Source of the DNA: Limnephilus marmoratus
Taxonomy: Eukaryota > Arthropoda > Insecta > Trichoptera > Limnephilidae
Direction of reading: 5' to 3'
DNA: 64,000 bases
Assembly: GCA_917880885.1 (NCBI GenBank)
Contig: OU862930.1
Span: forward strand, 33,238,040 to 33,302,039
Part shown: one piece after another, positions 48,801-53,009 of the stretch
How positions within the stretch are numbered: position 1 is the first letter of the stretch
Layout: the number at the start of each line of letters is the position of its first letter
Notes under the pieces: generated by a model
What the model was told of the DNA's origin: nothing
What the model saw: only the letters and a program-made list of their open reading frames with translations
Database searches by the model: none
Translations under genes and position numbers: made by a program

Positions 48801-51740
48801 AAATTTCTTCTACAACACGAAATACAATACGATCGCGTCCATGAAGAGAGACTCTTTCGAGAATAAAGGAATTCCCTTTTTTCATCTACGAGTATAACCC
48901 GAACTATTAATAAAACTATTGATCCTACAGGCAAGAAGAAAGAATAATCTATGCTGCCGCTGTCTGAGATAGTCATTATTAGAAACATAGACTCTCGCGC
49001 TTAAAAATAACTTCCACATAGCCTCTTGGCAGTCAGAATAAGTGGCTGGCGGCATACCCCTCGGTTAAGAGCTGTGCAAGGAGTGAAGTGCTAGCAAGAA
49101 AGAAACTTCGTCGGGTGTCCATGGACAGTGTCCGAACTCCATCATATAGAGAAATCTCAGAAACTTATTCTGAATCCTCTGATGGTTGGGAGAATAAACT
49201 GAAAAGTTTTTAAAACCTACTGCCCACCCCCACGATGTAAATGCCAAATTCATTCTTAATTTCAAGATTATATAATAATACATTCCATAAATATTTTTTA
49301 CCTAAAAGCTTAGATTAAATAGACTAAAAAAAATCTAAACCATTAGGGAAAAAATCAAGTGAGTCATCCAAATTAATAATTCGAAAACACTCCACTTTAA
49401 CAATATCAAGGGTGGGTTTCTTCATTTACCGAGAATGCTAAATGCAATGCTAATTGTAAAAGTAAACGATCGAAATTTAAAAATTTCTATGCATTTGACC
49501 GTTTACTTTTACAATTATCATTGCATTTAGCATTCTCGGTAAATGAAGAAACCCACCATTAGTCAGATTTAAACAAAACAATAAGTGAGAAAACTTTACA
49601 CTCTAATAGTCTAAGATCCCTAGAACAACGACCTTCACCGAGATGTTTATTTGATGAAAAGTATTTAATATTTAATTTAATATGTCAATAAATATATTGC
49701 ATTTGGGTTGCCTAACAAATTTTAGTCCAGGGTATGATTAATTCATAATTAAAAAATAAAAAAAATTTTAAACATTTCACCGGTTTGATTATTGAATTAA
49801 AATTAAATGAAATTAAAGATTATTTCATTATGAACACGATGGTATCAAAATAATACACACATAAATAATTAATTGATTTAAAAAATAATTTAATAACTAT
49901 TCCTCTATTTTAATAATAAACTGCTCCAAAATGATGCACAGCATATACGAGTCTATAGATGTCCTTTTCATTTTCAAGAACAAATAGCAAGCGCACTCTC
50001 TTTCTTTAAATGGACGGACTTCTGCTATGCTGTGTCCTCTTCTGTCACATGGGATGGCTAGTTGGGACCTCTCAGTCGCACACATTCACTCAAACCGGTG
50101 AAATGTTTTAAGTTTTTTTTTTTTAATTATTAATTAATCATACCCTGGACTAAAATTTGTTAGGCAACCCATATGCAATATATTTATTGACATATTAAAT
50201 TAAATATTAAATACGTTTCATCAAATAAACATCTTGGTGAAGGTCGTTGTTCTAGGGATCCTATATTATAATAAACATCAATAATTTTCGATAATTTACT
50301 TGGACATAAGGGTGTTGATAATATAAAATTATAAGCAATGTGATTTTCATTATCAGTAACTATAGAAAAAATATAAATAGAATCGTGTGAAGTGGCCTCT
50401 CCATGTTTTGATAATGCCTTCAGAAGGCGAATTAGCTGTCGCGCGTAAAATGAATTACAAAGCAGAATTCGTTACCAATTATGAGTATTAAGGTAGGTAG
50501 GTACCTAAGCTGTTTTTTTTTTTTTTTAAATTTATTTGGCAGTTACCAGTAACTTTACTGTTGACGCAACTATGTATATTTACCTTCCTACACTCAACCT
50601 ACTTTCCATTCCAATCAGAATATGCTCCAATACTATGTGACATTTGGAACAATAACTGAAGGAGACGTCGGTCTGATTGTTACGGATTTACTTACTTAAA
50701 GTATATTTGCCTCATGTATAATGCTGAAAGGAACATGATATTGAAATCTCCTAATACTAGAAATGAAAGTCGATATGAAATGTAACAAAGGTTTGGTTTA
50801 TTGCAGATTTTTATACAAAAATACGCGATTCTACTTCAAATTAAGACTCTACTTTGAAATCAGGGTATGGTTTTCGAGCTCGAAGAGTTCTTTTAATTTC
50901 CCTTTTCATATTTTAGAAGAGGCTAAATTTACTATCAGCAAAGTTAACACATGTCAAGATTTCTCAGAGGTAATATTGTTAATGACTTACTGGTTAAAAT
51001 GGGCGCCATACTCCTGCAATACAGGGTATTATTTATCTTAACTGTTTTATCTAAAACCATGGTGATGATCGTCGACTTCGCATCTCGAGAAGTCACCCTC
51101 CTGCTCCTCAACGAGGAATTCGGTGCGCTCTCCGTCAATCAAATCTCGGAACTCCCATTGTTAATTTTTGTCTCTAGTCGCGGTCAAGGACCATTGAGTC
51201 ATGTCTTCTTAGAATTCCTGTGACCAATGTTTTACTGCGTTACATGTTAGAGTAACTAGTTCAATTGATCTCTCAGTTCTTTAATAGCTACCATGCTAAA
51301 GAAGCCTCTGTGCAACAATTACTAATCTAGTGATCTCTCACTGTGTGTAATTTGTATCTATTTAAGTAACCCTTGCAGTTATCACCTCCTACAATGCCTC
51401 GGTTCTTGAATATCGATTTGCGCGGAGACTTGTATATTGATCAACCTAGTGATTCCTCGGTGCCATAATCTCAAAGGAAGTATGTTGTGGAAAATTAAGT
51501 TAGTAAGACAACGTCGCTCAGTGCAGCATTGGTCGGTGAACTCCTAAATCTCCCCATAACCTGTATTCTTTTTGGCAGGGAATTTCGGGCGGACCACTAC
51601 AGGTGAACAACGATGAGTCAGTGGCTTGCACCCAGCTGATAGTGGCTATTCATGCTACCGAGGAGCCTACCAAGACAGTGCTGCTGACTACCAGGGTCTA
51701 CGGAGTGCTGGCCTGGATCGAGAGCGTCGTCTGGCCATAG
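15728..51740 (+). CDS. gene 1: clip-domain serine protease homologue, 9 exons, 360 aa
   Basis: Joining 15728-15812, 28909-29012, 30896-31019, 34773-34903, 40235-40341, 43157-43309, 46004-46109, 47500-47610 and 51579-51740 gives 1083 nt: 360 codons plus TAG, every junction in phase with AG/GT borders. Residues 1-23 are a signal peptide; 29-76 a clip domain (Cys 32, 43, 49, 65, 75, 76); 77-139 a linker; R139-VITG resembles the IVGG activation site; 140-360 is the S1 chymotrypsin fold. His57 is replaced by Tyr181 (WVLSDYYC for WVLTAAHC), Asp102 by Arg226 (YNRVGLIKL for YNDIALIKL); Ser310 remains, but GDSGG is GISGG. The usual TGWG segment is missing. Clip SPHs of insects act as secreted, non-catalytic cofactors in haemolymph cascades such as prophenoloxidase activation; that role here is inference. 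The C-terminus WIESVVWP and PACLHTG resemble snake-like lepidopteran proteases. Confidence 0.88.
16017..16432 (+). mobile_element. tRNA-derived SINE with poly-A
   Basis: The head GACGGCCGGCGTAGTGCAGC resembles a tRNA with an A box (TAGTGCAGCGGTCAGG) and a B box (GGGATCGAATCCC). The body contains GTTCCAGAGTGGGAGATACTC and CCGTGTTTGGTGACCAGATC, and it ends in a short poly-A. Copies also lie at 17370-17700, 17727-18668 and 32387-32797. No functional tRNA fold is claimed. Confidence 0.8.
16514..16771. mobile_element. hAT-type MITE
   Basis: CATGGGCGCAGCCAGG and GTGCCTATGCCCATG form imperfect terminal repeats. CTCGTACA (16506-16513) and CTCGTACC (16772-16779) agree at 7 of 8 positions, the duplication length of hAT elements. 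Non-coding, in intron 1 of gene 1. Confidence 0.65.
17370..17700 (-). mobile_element. tRNA-derived SINE, reverse copy
   Basis: Reverse complement of the SINE body and head seen at 16017-16432, from GAATACCGCACAAGAGTCCC to the B box GGGATTCGATCCCGCG and A-box region ending at CTTACCGC. The outermost head (GCACTACGCCGGCC) is missing. Confidence 0.75.
17727..18668 (-). mobile_element. tRNA-derived SINE, split by a 722-bp element
   Basis: The SINE body resumes at AATTCTGAATGGTGGTC (17735), breaks at ACACTATATAT (17813) and continues at ATATTATTTTAAATG (18536) to the complete head GCACTACGCCGGCCGTC. The break is explained by the element at 17814-18535. Confidence 0.75.
17814..18535. mobile_element. 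TIR element inserted in a SINE
   Basis: TCGCATTAATTCGTAGA at the left end matches TCTACGAATTAATGCGA at the right end, and ATAT lies on both sides within the interrupted SINE. The interior has an open frame of about 100 codons on the minus strand without a recognised domain, and no transposase motifs. Superfamily unknown. Confidence 0.65.
18828..19110 (-). mobile_element. Helitron-like fragment
   Basis: Begins ACTAGCTGACCCGG, the reverse of a CTAG-type 3' terminus, followed by GTTGTTCTGCCATATAAAT. No 5' end could be identified. The body carries GTAGCGCCATCTGTCATTC. Confidence 0.4.
19130..19578 (+). repeat. ~450-bp repeat 'R450', copy A
   Basis: Runs from CGGGCCCGAAATTCGAATTTC through ACCGATTTCTTACATATTTC and AAACGAGTCGTGTTTTATTA to CTCCATCTTCTTC...GAGCC. 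It is the reverse complement of 21098-21513. No coding potential is supported; family unknown. Confidence 0.7.
19579..21097. other. intronic DNA without recognisable gene
   Basis: Holds AT-rich sequence, the common lepidopteran block AACTTCGAAAAGGAGGAGG (20036, also at 26290), a C-rich Helitron-like scrap (20418-20465) and a tRNA-like stretch near 20325-20390. Nothing coding is seen. Confidence 0.4.
21098..22560. repeat. cluster of inverted R450 repeats, copies B to E
   Basis: Copy B (21098-21513) and C (21517-21905) are in reverse orientation to copy A. Copy D (21905-22379) and partial E (22430-22560) are forward. C and D meet head to head near 21905, giving a hairpin with arms of about 400 bp. 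Shared landmarks are AAACGAGTCGTGTTTTATTA, TCTATCGAGGGAATTT and CCGATTTCTTACATAT. Being inside intron 1, the hairpin would be transcribed with gene 1. Confidence 0.7.
22757..23502 (+). mobile_element. Helitron, non-autonomous
   Basis: Canonical lepidopteran 5' end TCTCTATTAATATAAAAATG and 3' end ATGGCATAGCAACGCATGCC..CCAGCTAG. Between them is a strikingly purine-only GGGAAG-rich tract (23225-23450). Long open frames there on both strands are by-products of the tract. Confidence 0.75.
23590..23770 (-). pseudogene. LINE (RTE-like) ORF2 C-terminal scrap
   Basis: The minus strand translates to MRHPEKYEILHLIMQGK followed by RRGPGRRRISWLKNL, a conserved end-of-ORF2 motif (GKRxxGRRRISWLKNLRQW) in one insect LINE group. 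Both ends are truncated. 23771-24261 beside it is AT-rich without features. Confidence 0.65.
24390..26190 (+). pseudogene. hAT transposase remnant
   Basis: Pieces read FRRKNRLFEYEAAEKTPTNP, AKPIQVLQLIKKNDWQDIFP and NVWTALQILLTILVTVAKGE RSFSK, the last being the hAT C-terminal dimerisation region. After the LINE insertion the tail RLSDLAILSIENDIA resumes at about 26115. The N-terminal zinc finger and most of the catalytic domain are deleted or frameshifted, so it is dead. Confidence 0.8.
24905..26112 (+). mobile_element. Jockey-like LINE inserted in hAT transposase
   Basis: Translates to LEFNVSKTQSCLITSKRD-like sequence, then PSIEMLGVTLSDQLRYGG, MRPTVEFGSHLWSGAPKYL and, after an unrelated ~270-bp stretch, HRRRVGMLSLFYRYYNGRCS and FPPSYNMGLFKTNVHSFLS. 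This is the C-terminal part of a non-LTR RT. It ends with the GGCCCTGAGG hairpin and a short poly-A at 26101. It split the hAT ORF right after GERSFSK. Confidence 0.75.
26884..27283. mobile_element. palindromic MITE within the hAT element
   Basis: About 130-bp inverted arms: GACTTCAAAAAATGCACT... and ...TGCATATTTTGAAGTC, both carrying TCTTCTACAACTTAATAATC and GTCGGTGTCAGCCAAGGTA. The GC-rich loop (27020-27110) is the only unpaired part. No ORF. Confidence 0.75.
27454..28156. other. intron 1 sequence, no feature recognised
   Basis: AT-rich unique-looking DNA with several GTGACGTCA / TGACGTCAC-type octamers (27676, 27990, 28010). I see no exon with a protease-like translation and no element ends. 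Confidence 0.4.
28157..28613 (+). mobile_element. Helitron, non-autonomous, short
   Basis: 5' TCTACCTATATAAATAAAAATG and 3' CATGCCGGGTACCGGCTAG followed by host T. It shares the purine-rich GGGAAG tract and terminal block with 22757-23502. It lies about 300 bp upstream of exon 2 of gene 1. Confidence 0.75.
28909..29012 (+). CDS. gene 1 exon 2: first half of clip domain
   Basis: Acceptor ATTACAG|GA, donor CAG|GTAATC. Encodes residues 29-63, beginning GEPCILDSTGKAGVC and ending EGITPQ. It provides clip cysteines 1-3 (residues 32, 43, 49). Phase 1 in, phase 0 out, matching exons 1 and 3. Confidence 0.9.
29068..29505 (-). mobile_element. TIR-like element, AAAACGAGTGTGC family, copy 1
   Basis: Ends in GTGTGGTCTAAAGCACACTCG and contains GAAGTTTTACTTC at one end with AAAACTTCTTTACGC at the other. 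The reverse-complement family member is 48497-48773. Its interior is filled by evolving hexanucleotide repeats. Confidence 0.6.
29228..29450 (+). repeat. compound hexanucleotide microsatellite
   Basis: Runs of (GGATAA)n, (GGATAG)n, (AAT)n, (GGATGC)n, (GGGGAC)n and again (GGATGA)n/(GGATAA)n follow one another. Each block differs from the next by one or two substitutions, showing stepwise evolution of a six-base unit. Confidence 0.85.
29698..30400 (+). repeat. two tandem ~330-bp repeats
   Basis: CAATCCCTTCAGACC...CACACCTAAGCGG starts both units (about 29708 and 30027). Both then contain CCGAAAACAGGAGAGGGGGT, CCCTCTCCTACCATAGGAAG and TTCAACAGATATCTGCTC. CAGGAGAGGGGGTCA and TGACNCCCTCTCCTA are mutually complementary within each unit. 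Function unknown, in intron 2 of gene 1. Confidence 0.7.
30896..31019 (+). CDS. gene 1 exon 3: second half of clip domain and linker
   Basis: Acceptor TTTCCAG|GTT, donor GACT|GTAAGTG. Encodes VCSYAGTVAVVCCPEDG and onwards, giving clip cysteines 4-6 (65, 75, 76) with the typical adjacent CC, then a Pro/Ser/Thr-rich linker to residue 104. Phase 0 in, phase 1 out. Confidence 0.9.
31345..32095. mobile_element. long-TIR element with nested hAT MITE
   Basis: GACGGAGATACAGCATTTGA...GTATGTTGAATTATCCTTCAGC on the left is inverted at 31985-32080 (GCTGAAGGATAATTCAACATAC...CTGTATCTCAGTC). Arms exceed 200 bp with moderate divergence. The loop contains the hAT MITE at 31751-31875. Confidence 0.65.
31751..31875. 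mobile_element. short hAT MITE (125 bp)
   Basis: CAGGGCCGGATTAA and ATAATACGGTCCTG are imperfect TIRs. GCCATAGT is perfectly duplicated at 31743-31750 and 31876-31883. Interior is GC-rich (GGGGCCCCC motifs). Confidence 0.8.
32192..32223 (-). ncRNA. hammerhead-ribozyme-like core in a repeat
   Basis: On the minus strand CTGATGA is followed by a five-pair stem (GGACA / TGTCC, loop CTGCAACGC) and GAAAC. That is the CUGANGA - stem II - GAAA catalytic core of hammerhead ribozymes, known from Penelope-like retroelements. An inverted second copy (about 32245-32276) has GTGATGA instead. Stems I and III and a cleavage triplet are not established, so activity is unproven. Confidence 0.35.
32387..32797 (+). 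mobile_element. tRNA-derived SINE with poly-A
   Basis: Full head GACGGCCGGCGTAGTGCAGC with B box GGGATCGAATCCC, same body as 16017-16432, and a run of about 14 A at 32780. In intron 3 of gene 1. Confidence 0.8.
32940..33650 (-). pseudogene. CR1-like LINE C-terminus and 3' UTR
   Basis: 33502-33310 on the minus strand encodes SFAQRQFWFIAPKIYNALST, the RSF.Y.AP.LWN.LP motif near the end of LINE ORF2. The 3' UTR-like 'CTACCTCACTAGGCTAATGCC' block (32960-32990) resembles that of the CR1-like elements at 57830 and 62310. Confidence 0.65.
33985..34335. repeat. G-tract repeat, CCGTTCAAGTATTACGTAA type
   Basis: GGGGCCGTTCAAGTATTACG followed by G17, a second ATTACGAAG9, then GCATTACGTAAAG and two further G-tracts. 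It resembles a MITE with CCGT...ACGTAA ends, but I cannot find a right terminus. Confidence 0.45.
34370..34740 (+). pseudogene. Jockey-like LINE fragments flanking exon 4
   Basis: Contains ACATGCTTAGTGTAACTC, GCCCGCAGATACCGC and GTGGGAATGCTGTCCTTGTTC, all matched by the LINE at 24905-26112. The translation ASLVPSAPVHS parallels ASLIPSAPVHS there. After exon 4 the LINE 3' end seems to resume at CCCTCCACACAGTATC (34940). Confidence 0.65.
34773..34903 (+). CDS. gene 1 exon 4: linker and activation-like site
   Basis: Acceptor ACCTTTCAG|AC, donor TTG|GTAAGTT. Encodes residues 105-148, with Cys 106, 116 and 127 and ending DKRVITGDFPHL, the counterpart of the R-IVGG...EFPHM block that begins the protease domain. 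The interval between IVGG and FPHM is about eight residues shorter than usual. The exon is wedged between pieces of a degraded LINE (34370-34740 and about 34930-35000), yet its phases (1 in, 0 out) fit exons 3 and 5 exactly. Confidence 0.82.
35142..35387. mobile_element. Harbinger-like MITE
   Basis: AGCAGGGTACTCA and TGAGTACCCTGCT are perfect ends, with TAA on both sides (35139-35141 and 35388-35390). Subterminal CGTATCTGATACTGTATCA is also inverted at the right. The loop is CG-rich (CGCGCGAGCGGCTCGC), unlike the surroundings. Confidence 0.8.
35400..36255. other. intronic repeat-like DNA, no gene assigned
   Basis: A stretch of higher GC content (35590-36060) has overlapping open frames on both strands, none resembling a known domain. 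It ends near a (TA)n run at 36212-36236. I regard it as an unclassified retroelement scrap. Confidence 0.3.
36262..36370 (+). mobile_element. second tRNA-like SINE head
   Basis: CCTCCGATAGCTCGGCGGTA with an A-box-like TAGCTCGGCGGTATAAAGC and a B box GGATCGAATCC, followed by A-rich sequence. It differs from the GCCGGCGTAG SINE. The spacing and a long insertion between boxes argue against a functional tRNA. Confidence 0.5.
36580..36730 (+). pseudogene. LINE ORF2 C-terminal scrap
   Basis: Translates to AIKMYNNLPCYIKQTHHVLN and FKRFSLYLKS-stop, the usual YNNLP..IK....FK..LK.YL end of non-LTR ORF2. 36731-37548 that follows is AT-rich intron without recognisable features. Confidence 0.6.
37549..38431. 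mobile_element. TIR element with ~270-bp arms
   Basis: GATCCCGCCAATGTGGGGGA...AGAAATTAAGGTGCGCTTGG on the left is mirrored by CCAAGCGCACCTTAATTTC...TCCCCCACATTGGCGGGATC on the right. Between the arms a ~118-bp unit (TTTGTGCCCCTTTATAACGC...TTTAGCGGCTACGC) is present twice in tandem. No ORF. Confidence 0.75.
38432..39296. other. intron 4 DNA, no feature recognised
   Basis: Includes GTGTGACGTCATCATTCTTG near 38668, also seen near 27673, so some repeat content is likely. No exon-like translation related to proteases was found on either strand. Confidence 0.35.
39297..39950 (-). pseudogene. LINE ORF2 end and 3' UTR
   Basis: Minus-strand reading HVLTFFRSYKIMHIKNHFFT and EIRNISSVYIPL, followed by the CTCAACACAGGCGTTTCACAC / CTAGTGAGATGGGC block typical of CR1-like 3' UTRs in this window. 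Heavily degraded. Confidence 0.45.
40235..40341 (+). CDS. gene 1 exon 5: catalytic-His region (His lost)
   Basis: Acceptor AATTTCAG|GCT, donor ACCAA|GTAAGTG. Encodes AALSYDDDMNKKGFVWHHLA to DQWVLSDYYCT. Alignment to WVLTAAHC puts Tyr181 at the catalytic His position; Cys182 of the His loop is kept. A foldback-like element begins 7 bases after the donor, and its target duplication is the donor itself. Confidence 0.9.
40349..41241. mobile_element. foldback-like element, family 2, at the exon 5 donor
   Basis: Left end GGTTCACGACGAGTTCATCG; right end CGATAAATTG...GAACTCGTCGGTTACC, whose reverse complement GGTAACCGACGAGTTC matches it. AAGTAAGTG is exactly duplicated at 40340-40348 and 41242-41250. 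Both arms consist of TTCATCGAAAA-type 15-bp repeats, about 28 units on the left and about 6 inverted units on the right (41140-41225). The middle contains a (CCTAA)n run at 40867-40888. The duplication is the splice donor of exon 5. Confidence 0.85.
40371..40795 (+). repeat. 15-bp minisatellite (TTCATCGAAAAxxAA)
   Basis: About 28 tandem units differ mainly at positions 12-13 (TCA, CCA, GCA, AGAG variants). Because 15 is divisible by 3, frames on both strands stay open and give repetitive NSSKI or FDELI peptides. These are not proteins. Confidence 0.9.
41251..41740. other. intronic degenerate CCAGT/TTCCAAT repeats
   Basis: 41340-41630 is built of loosely repeated TTTCCAGTCTNTTT and TTCCAATNTGTTCC motifs, an eroded tandem array of about 10-20-bp units. 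No gene. Confidence 0.45.
41741..42090 (-). pseudogene. LINE ORF2 C-terminus
   Basis: Minus strand reads KKGTLRWFGHVERMSEESSI, GRRSRGRPRKTWHDQ, RVVWRSVLSAYPCGETA. LRWFGHVERM and RGRPRKTW are standard near the end of RTE-like LINE ORFs. 42091-43156 after it is AT-rich intron with no features. Confidence 0.75.
43157..43309 (+). CDS. gene 1 exon 6: catalytic-Asp region (Asp lost)
   Basis: Acceptor TGTATTTCAG|TTT, donor CGCAA|GTAAGAC. Encodes residues 184-234, including FVKLGGLKW, SIISKVFHPDSGG and DGDYNRVGLIKLDR. The Asp102 position (YNDIAL) is Arg226. Three degraded tandem copies of this exon follow in the intron. Among the four copies, only this one has a pyrimidine-rich acceptor. Confidence 0.9.
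43329..43770 (+). pseudogene. three tandem degraded copies of exon 6
   Basis: CCCTGGTC...CTCCATCATCAGCAAGGTC recurs at 43383 and 43553, exactly 170 bp apart starting from exon 6 (43213). A fourth, more diverged unit begins about 43676. Copies 2 and 3 keep most of the reading frame (SIISKVFH, GGADGDYN, KLDRK) and a GTAAG/GTAAA donor. However, the acceptor tract is replaced by GTTAGTTAG, so AAG becomes an in-frame TAG. They are pseudo-exons. Confidence 0.85.
43978..44163. mobile_element. snap-back element with tRNA-like loop
   Basis: TTAAATGAAGACAATATTAG...GACAGAAAAATCAGAAAA is inverted at TTTTCTGATTTTTCTGTC...CTAATATTGTCTTCATTTAA. The arms pair over about 75 bp. The loop TGGGACACGAACCCAGGACA reads on the minus strand as a T-arm/B-box-like CTGGGTTCGTGTCCCAG. 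Confidence 0.7.
44330..44925 (-). pseudogene. Harbinger-type element with MADF-like ORF fragment
   Basis: Minus-strand codons 44645-44463 read FNTELFIDEIEKRPAIWNMT and LRRRAWEELVLIFCEGDD, the start of a MADF DNA-binding domain such as PIF/Harbinger elements encode beside their transposase. The frame is about 60 codons, only part of a MADF. ACGCGCGTT motifs are repeated near both ends (44370-44450 and 44810-44900). The left terminus is unclear. Confidence 0.6.
45027..45054 (-). ncRNA. hammerhead-like core, second repeat family
   Basis: Minus strand: CTGAAGA, stem GTGAGC / GCTCAC around ATT, then GAAAC. This again fits CUGANGA - stem II - GAAA. The flanks are an AT-rich repeat; stems I and III are not evident. 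Confidence 0.3.
45375..45852 (-). mobile_element. PIF/Harbinger element, deleted
   Basis: AGTGTGGTTTACACGAGGCCAG and GGCTTCGTGTAAACTTAGCT are terminal repeats; TAA lies on both sides (45372-45374 and 45853-45855). Minus-strand codons about 45720-45580 read LEGIINIIEEEIIKKKLLWT RKWI, an N-terminal motif of Harbinger transposases. The 478-bp element is internally deleted. GCCAGCGCTGGC palindromes occur in its left arm. Confidence 0.75.
46004..46109 (+). CDS. gene 1 exon 7: PACLHTG region
   Basis: Acceptor TTTTTCAG|GGTT. Encodes residues 235-270, VTFSPVLFPACLHTGGAFNE onwards. It aligns with gene 2 exon at 63326-63422 (ILPACLHTG). The phase-compatible donor is AGG|GTTGGT (46110), which is weak. 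A stronger-looking GTATCA lies 4 bp downstream but would shift the frame into exon 8. Confidence 0.82.
46688..47184. mobile_element. piggyBac-type MITE
   Basis: TTAA at 46684-46687, CCCGTCTGCTTG at the left end, CAAGCAGACGGG at the right end, TTAA at 47185-47188. The 12-bp TIR is perfect. The 497-bp interior is AT-rich and non-coding. In intron 7 of gene 1. Confidence 0.85.
47500..47610 (+). CDS. gene 1 exon 8: VSYEEC region
   Basis: Acceptor TGGTTTCAG|TGG, donor ACT|GTGAGT. Encodes residues 271-307: WNMRPVSYEECSDVI, then RNATQMCVTR. VSYEEC corresponds to the conserved LVSYEECN segment of snake-like proteases. The cysteine normally just before GDSGG (DTCQGDSGG) is absent, the exon ending GGVQT. 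Phase 0 in and out, as in gene 2. Confidence 0.88.
47870..48491. mobile_element. mariner-like MITE, copy 2, with nested LINE
   Basis: Same ends as 13883-14243 (CAGGGTGTCTGGGGGTAAAG and CCCCGGACATCCTG) with flanking TA. Collinearity breaks at GATTAACAAC (47946) and returns at AAAATCCTTAGTG (48240); the intervening 290 bp is a LINE scrap that replaced about 35 bp. Confidence 0.75.
47947..48238 (-). pseudogene. RTE-like LINE scrap nested in the MITE
   Basis: Minus strand reads LRLRWAGHVQRMPDTRVPKR, GRPRLRWEDEV and WRRLLQEAKARYGL, the extreme C-terminus of an RTE-like ORF2. 5'-truncated, nearly intact reading frame, suggesting a fairly recent insertion. Confidence 0.8.
48497..48773 (+). mobile_element. 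AAAACGAGTGTGC element, copy 2
   Basis: AAACGAGTGTGCTTTAGACC...GAAGTAAAACTTC at the left and GAAGTTTTACTTC at the right. A ~97-bp unit (CGCCTCGCCCAATCACAC...CAAGTCAAGTGTGCGTAAAG) is tandemly repeated. It abuts the mariner-like MITE within 6 bp. Confidence 0.6.
49411..49557. mobile_element. 147-bp hairpin element
   Basis: GGTGGGTTTCTTCATTTACC...AAAAGTAAACGATCGAAAT is inverted as ...CGTTTACTTTTACAATT...GGTAAATGAAGAAACCCACC. The arms pair over about 60 bp with few mismatches. No clear target duplication. Confidence 0.7.
49610..50264. mobile_element. long-TIR element (~655 bp)
   Basis: GATCCCTAGAACAACGACC...CAATAAATATATTGCAT...CATTTCACCGGTTTGA is inverted at 50092-50262. Arms are about 180 bp. 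The loop (49810-50085) carries no recognised ORF. Confidence 0.7.
50265..51578. other. intron 8 remainder
   Basis: AT-rich DNA with a poly-T run at 50511-50527. The open frames around 50950-51220 lack protease-like or transposon motifs and have no splice context. No exon is called. Confidence 0.4.
51579..51740 (+). CDS. gene 1 exon 9: GISGGPL and C-terminus
   Basis: Acceptor TTTTTGGCAG|GGA. Encodes residues 308-360, starting GISGGPLQVNND and ending VLAWIESVVWP, then TAG. The catalytic serine is kept at 310 but Asp194 of GDSGG is Ile309, a residue that normally stabilises the active conformation. A palindromic MITE starts 43 bp after the stop. Confidence 0.9.
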   Translation, partial: GISGGPLQVNNDESVACTQLIVAIHATEEPTKTVLLTTRVYGVLAWIESVVWP

Positions 51741-51782
51741 TAGGCAGCCTCCCAGGGCAGCAGTGGTCGGCTAACTTTCAAA

Positions 51783-52056
51783 GGGGTCGTCCATTAATCA
51801 CGTGATGTTTTTTAACAACTTTTTAACCCCCCCCCTGGTGATTTGTGGTGTGGTTTCAGACTAACCCCCCCCCCCCCCCCCCAAAATCACACGTATGTTT
51901 TTTGGTACAAAGTATTTTGAAATTTTCAGAATATTATCATGAAAAATAGATACATGTGATATCTCATTACACCCCTCCCCTCTCGTGATATTTCGTGATT
52001 TTTTCCGAACCCCCCCCTCCCCTCTTTCAAGCCTTACATGATTAATGGACGACCCC
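51783..52056. mobile_element. palindromic MITE in the gene 1 3' region
   Basis: GGGGTCGTCCATTAATCACG at the left, ATTAATGGACGACCCC at the right, C-rich tracts within; same family as 5939-6214. Flanked by AAA on both sides rather than TAA. It begins 43 bp past the gene 1 stop, so it probably lies in the 3' UTR and would fold in the mRNA. Confidence 0.75.
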
Positions 52057-52835
52057 AAAGTCAAGAGATCCAAATATCAGCAGTATATACCAAGGGCGGC
52101 TGGTTGCAAAGTGTGTGTGTCGTGGTAAATTAGAATGCCTAAAATTACTTTATGATACCTTACTGAAGACTTTAAAATCTATAAAACTTATTTAAAAATA
52201 TTACTTACCAATATATGTCACAATATAAATTGCATCAGGGATGGTGTTTTTCGAGAAGGTAGTTTGGCCACCGGGTAAAGAATATTATTTTGTAATTGAA
52301 TTTGAAAAGATGTTATAAAACATTTATTGTAATTATTTCAAAAGTTTCCGCGCGCTACATACTTCTAATAATCACACATGTATCTCAGTAGAATCACTTT
52401 TTAACAAGAGATGTCTCGCAAAATCATTGATCATGTGTTTACACAGTGGCGTAGCATGAGTGTCAGCCGCCCGGGGCGGACAAAGATTTCGCCGCCCCCT
52501 TGTTTAGGTACTTCAATATAAAACTCTAAATATAAATAGTAATTCTAATGAACTTTTCACCAAGAACGACAATCATTATTGTGTATTTTACAGGTTTAAA
52601 TAAACAATATAATAATCACATTTGTTACAAAATTCTTACATGTATAATTGTCAAAGCATCACTCACGGACTTCATTTCCCTGAAGTCATTCTCACTGAAT
52701 ATTAGTCAAGTAACTTTATACTTCAATGTATTTACACATTCATTTTTTGTCTCTATTTTGTTGTTTTATCTATGAATTTCACTACATGTGGAACAAAATA
52801 ATTATTATATTATAAAACAATAAAATAAAAACTTC
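52057..52835. other. short intergenic gap between the two stop codons
   Basis: AT-rich. A GTGGCGTAGCATGAGTGTCAGCCGCCC stretch at 52444-52475 looks like a hAT end. AATAAA occurs at 52599-52604 on the plus strand and is one candidate poly-A signal for gene 1. No clear AATAAA is seen for gene 2. Confidence 0.4.
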
Positions 52836-53009
52836 CTAGTCAACAACACCGCTCTCAGGCCATACGATACCCTCTATCCAGGGGATGAAGCCAGATATGC
52901 GGGTGTTGGTGTGGCTGCTGTCCCACCAGGATACCAATCCCACCAGTAGATGGGTGCAGGCCACTCTAGGGCTGTTGGGTAGAGTTAGCAGGGCACCGCT
53001 ATACCAGCC
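52836..53009 (-). CDS. gene 2 last exon: GWYSGAL and C-terminus
   Basis: Acceptor TTTGTTCTCAG|GGC read on the minus strand; 57 codons then TAG. ACTHLLVGLVSWW corresponds to the CT..VVGITSFG strand. It ends SGFIPWIEGIVWPESGVVD, seven residues longer than gene 1. Confidence 0.88.
   Translation of the reverse strand, partial: GWYSGALLTLPNSPRVACTHLLVGLVSWWDSSHTNTRISGFIPWIEGIVWPESGVVD

Noticed and set aside
50763..51223. Open frames upstream of exon 9
   Set aside because: No protease or transposon motif and no acceptor/donor pair in phase with exons 8 and 9.
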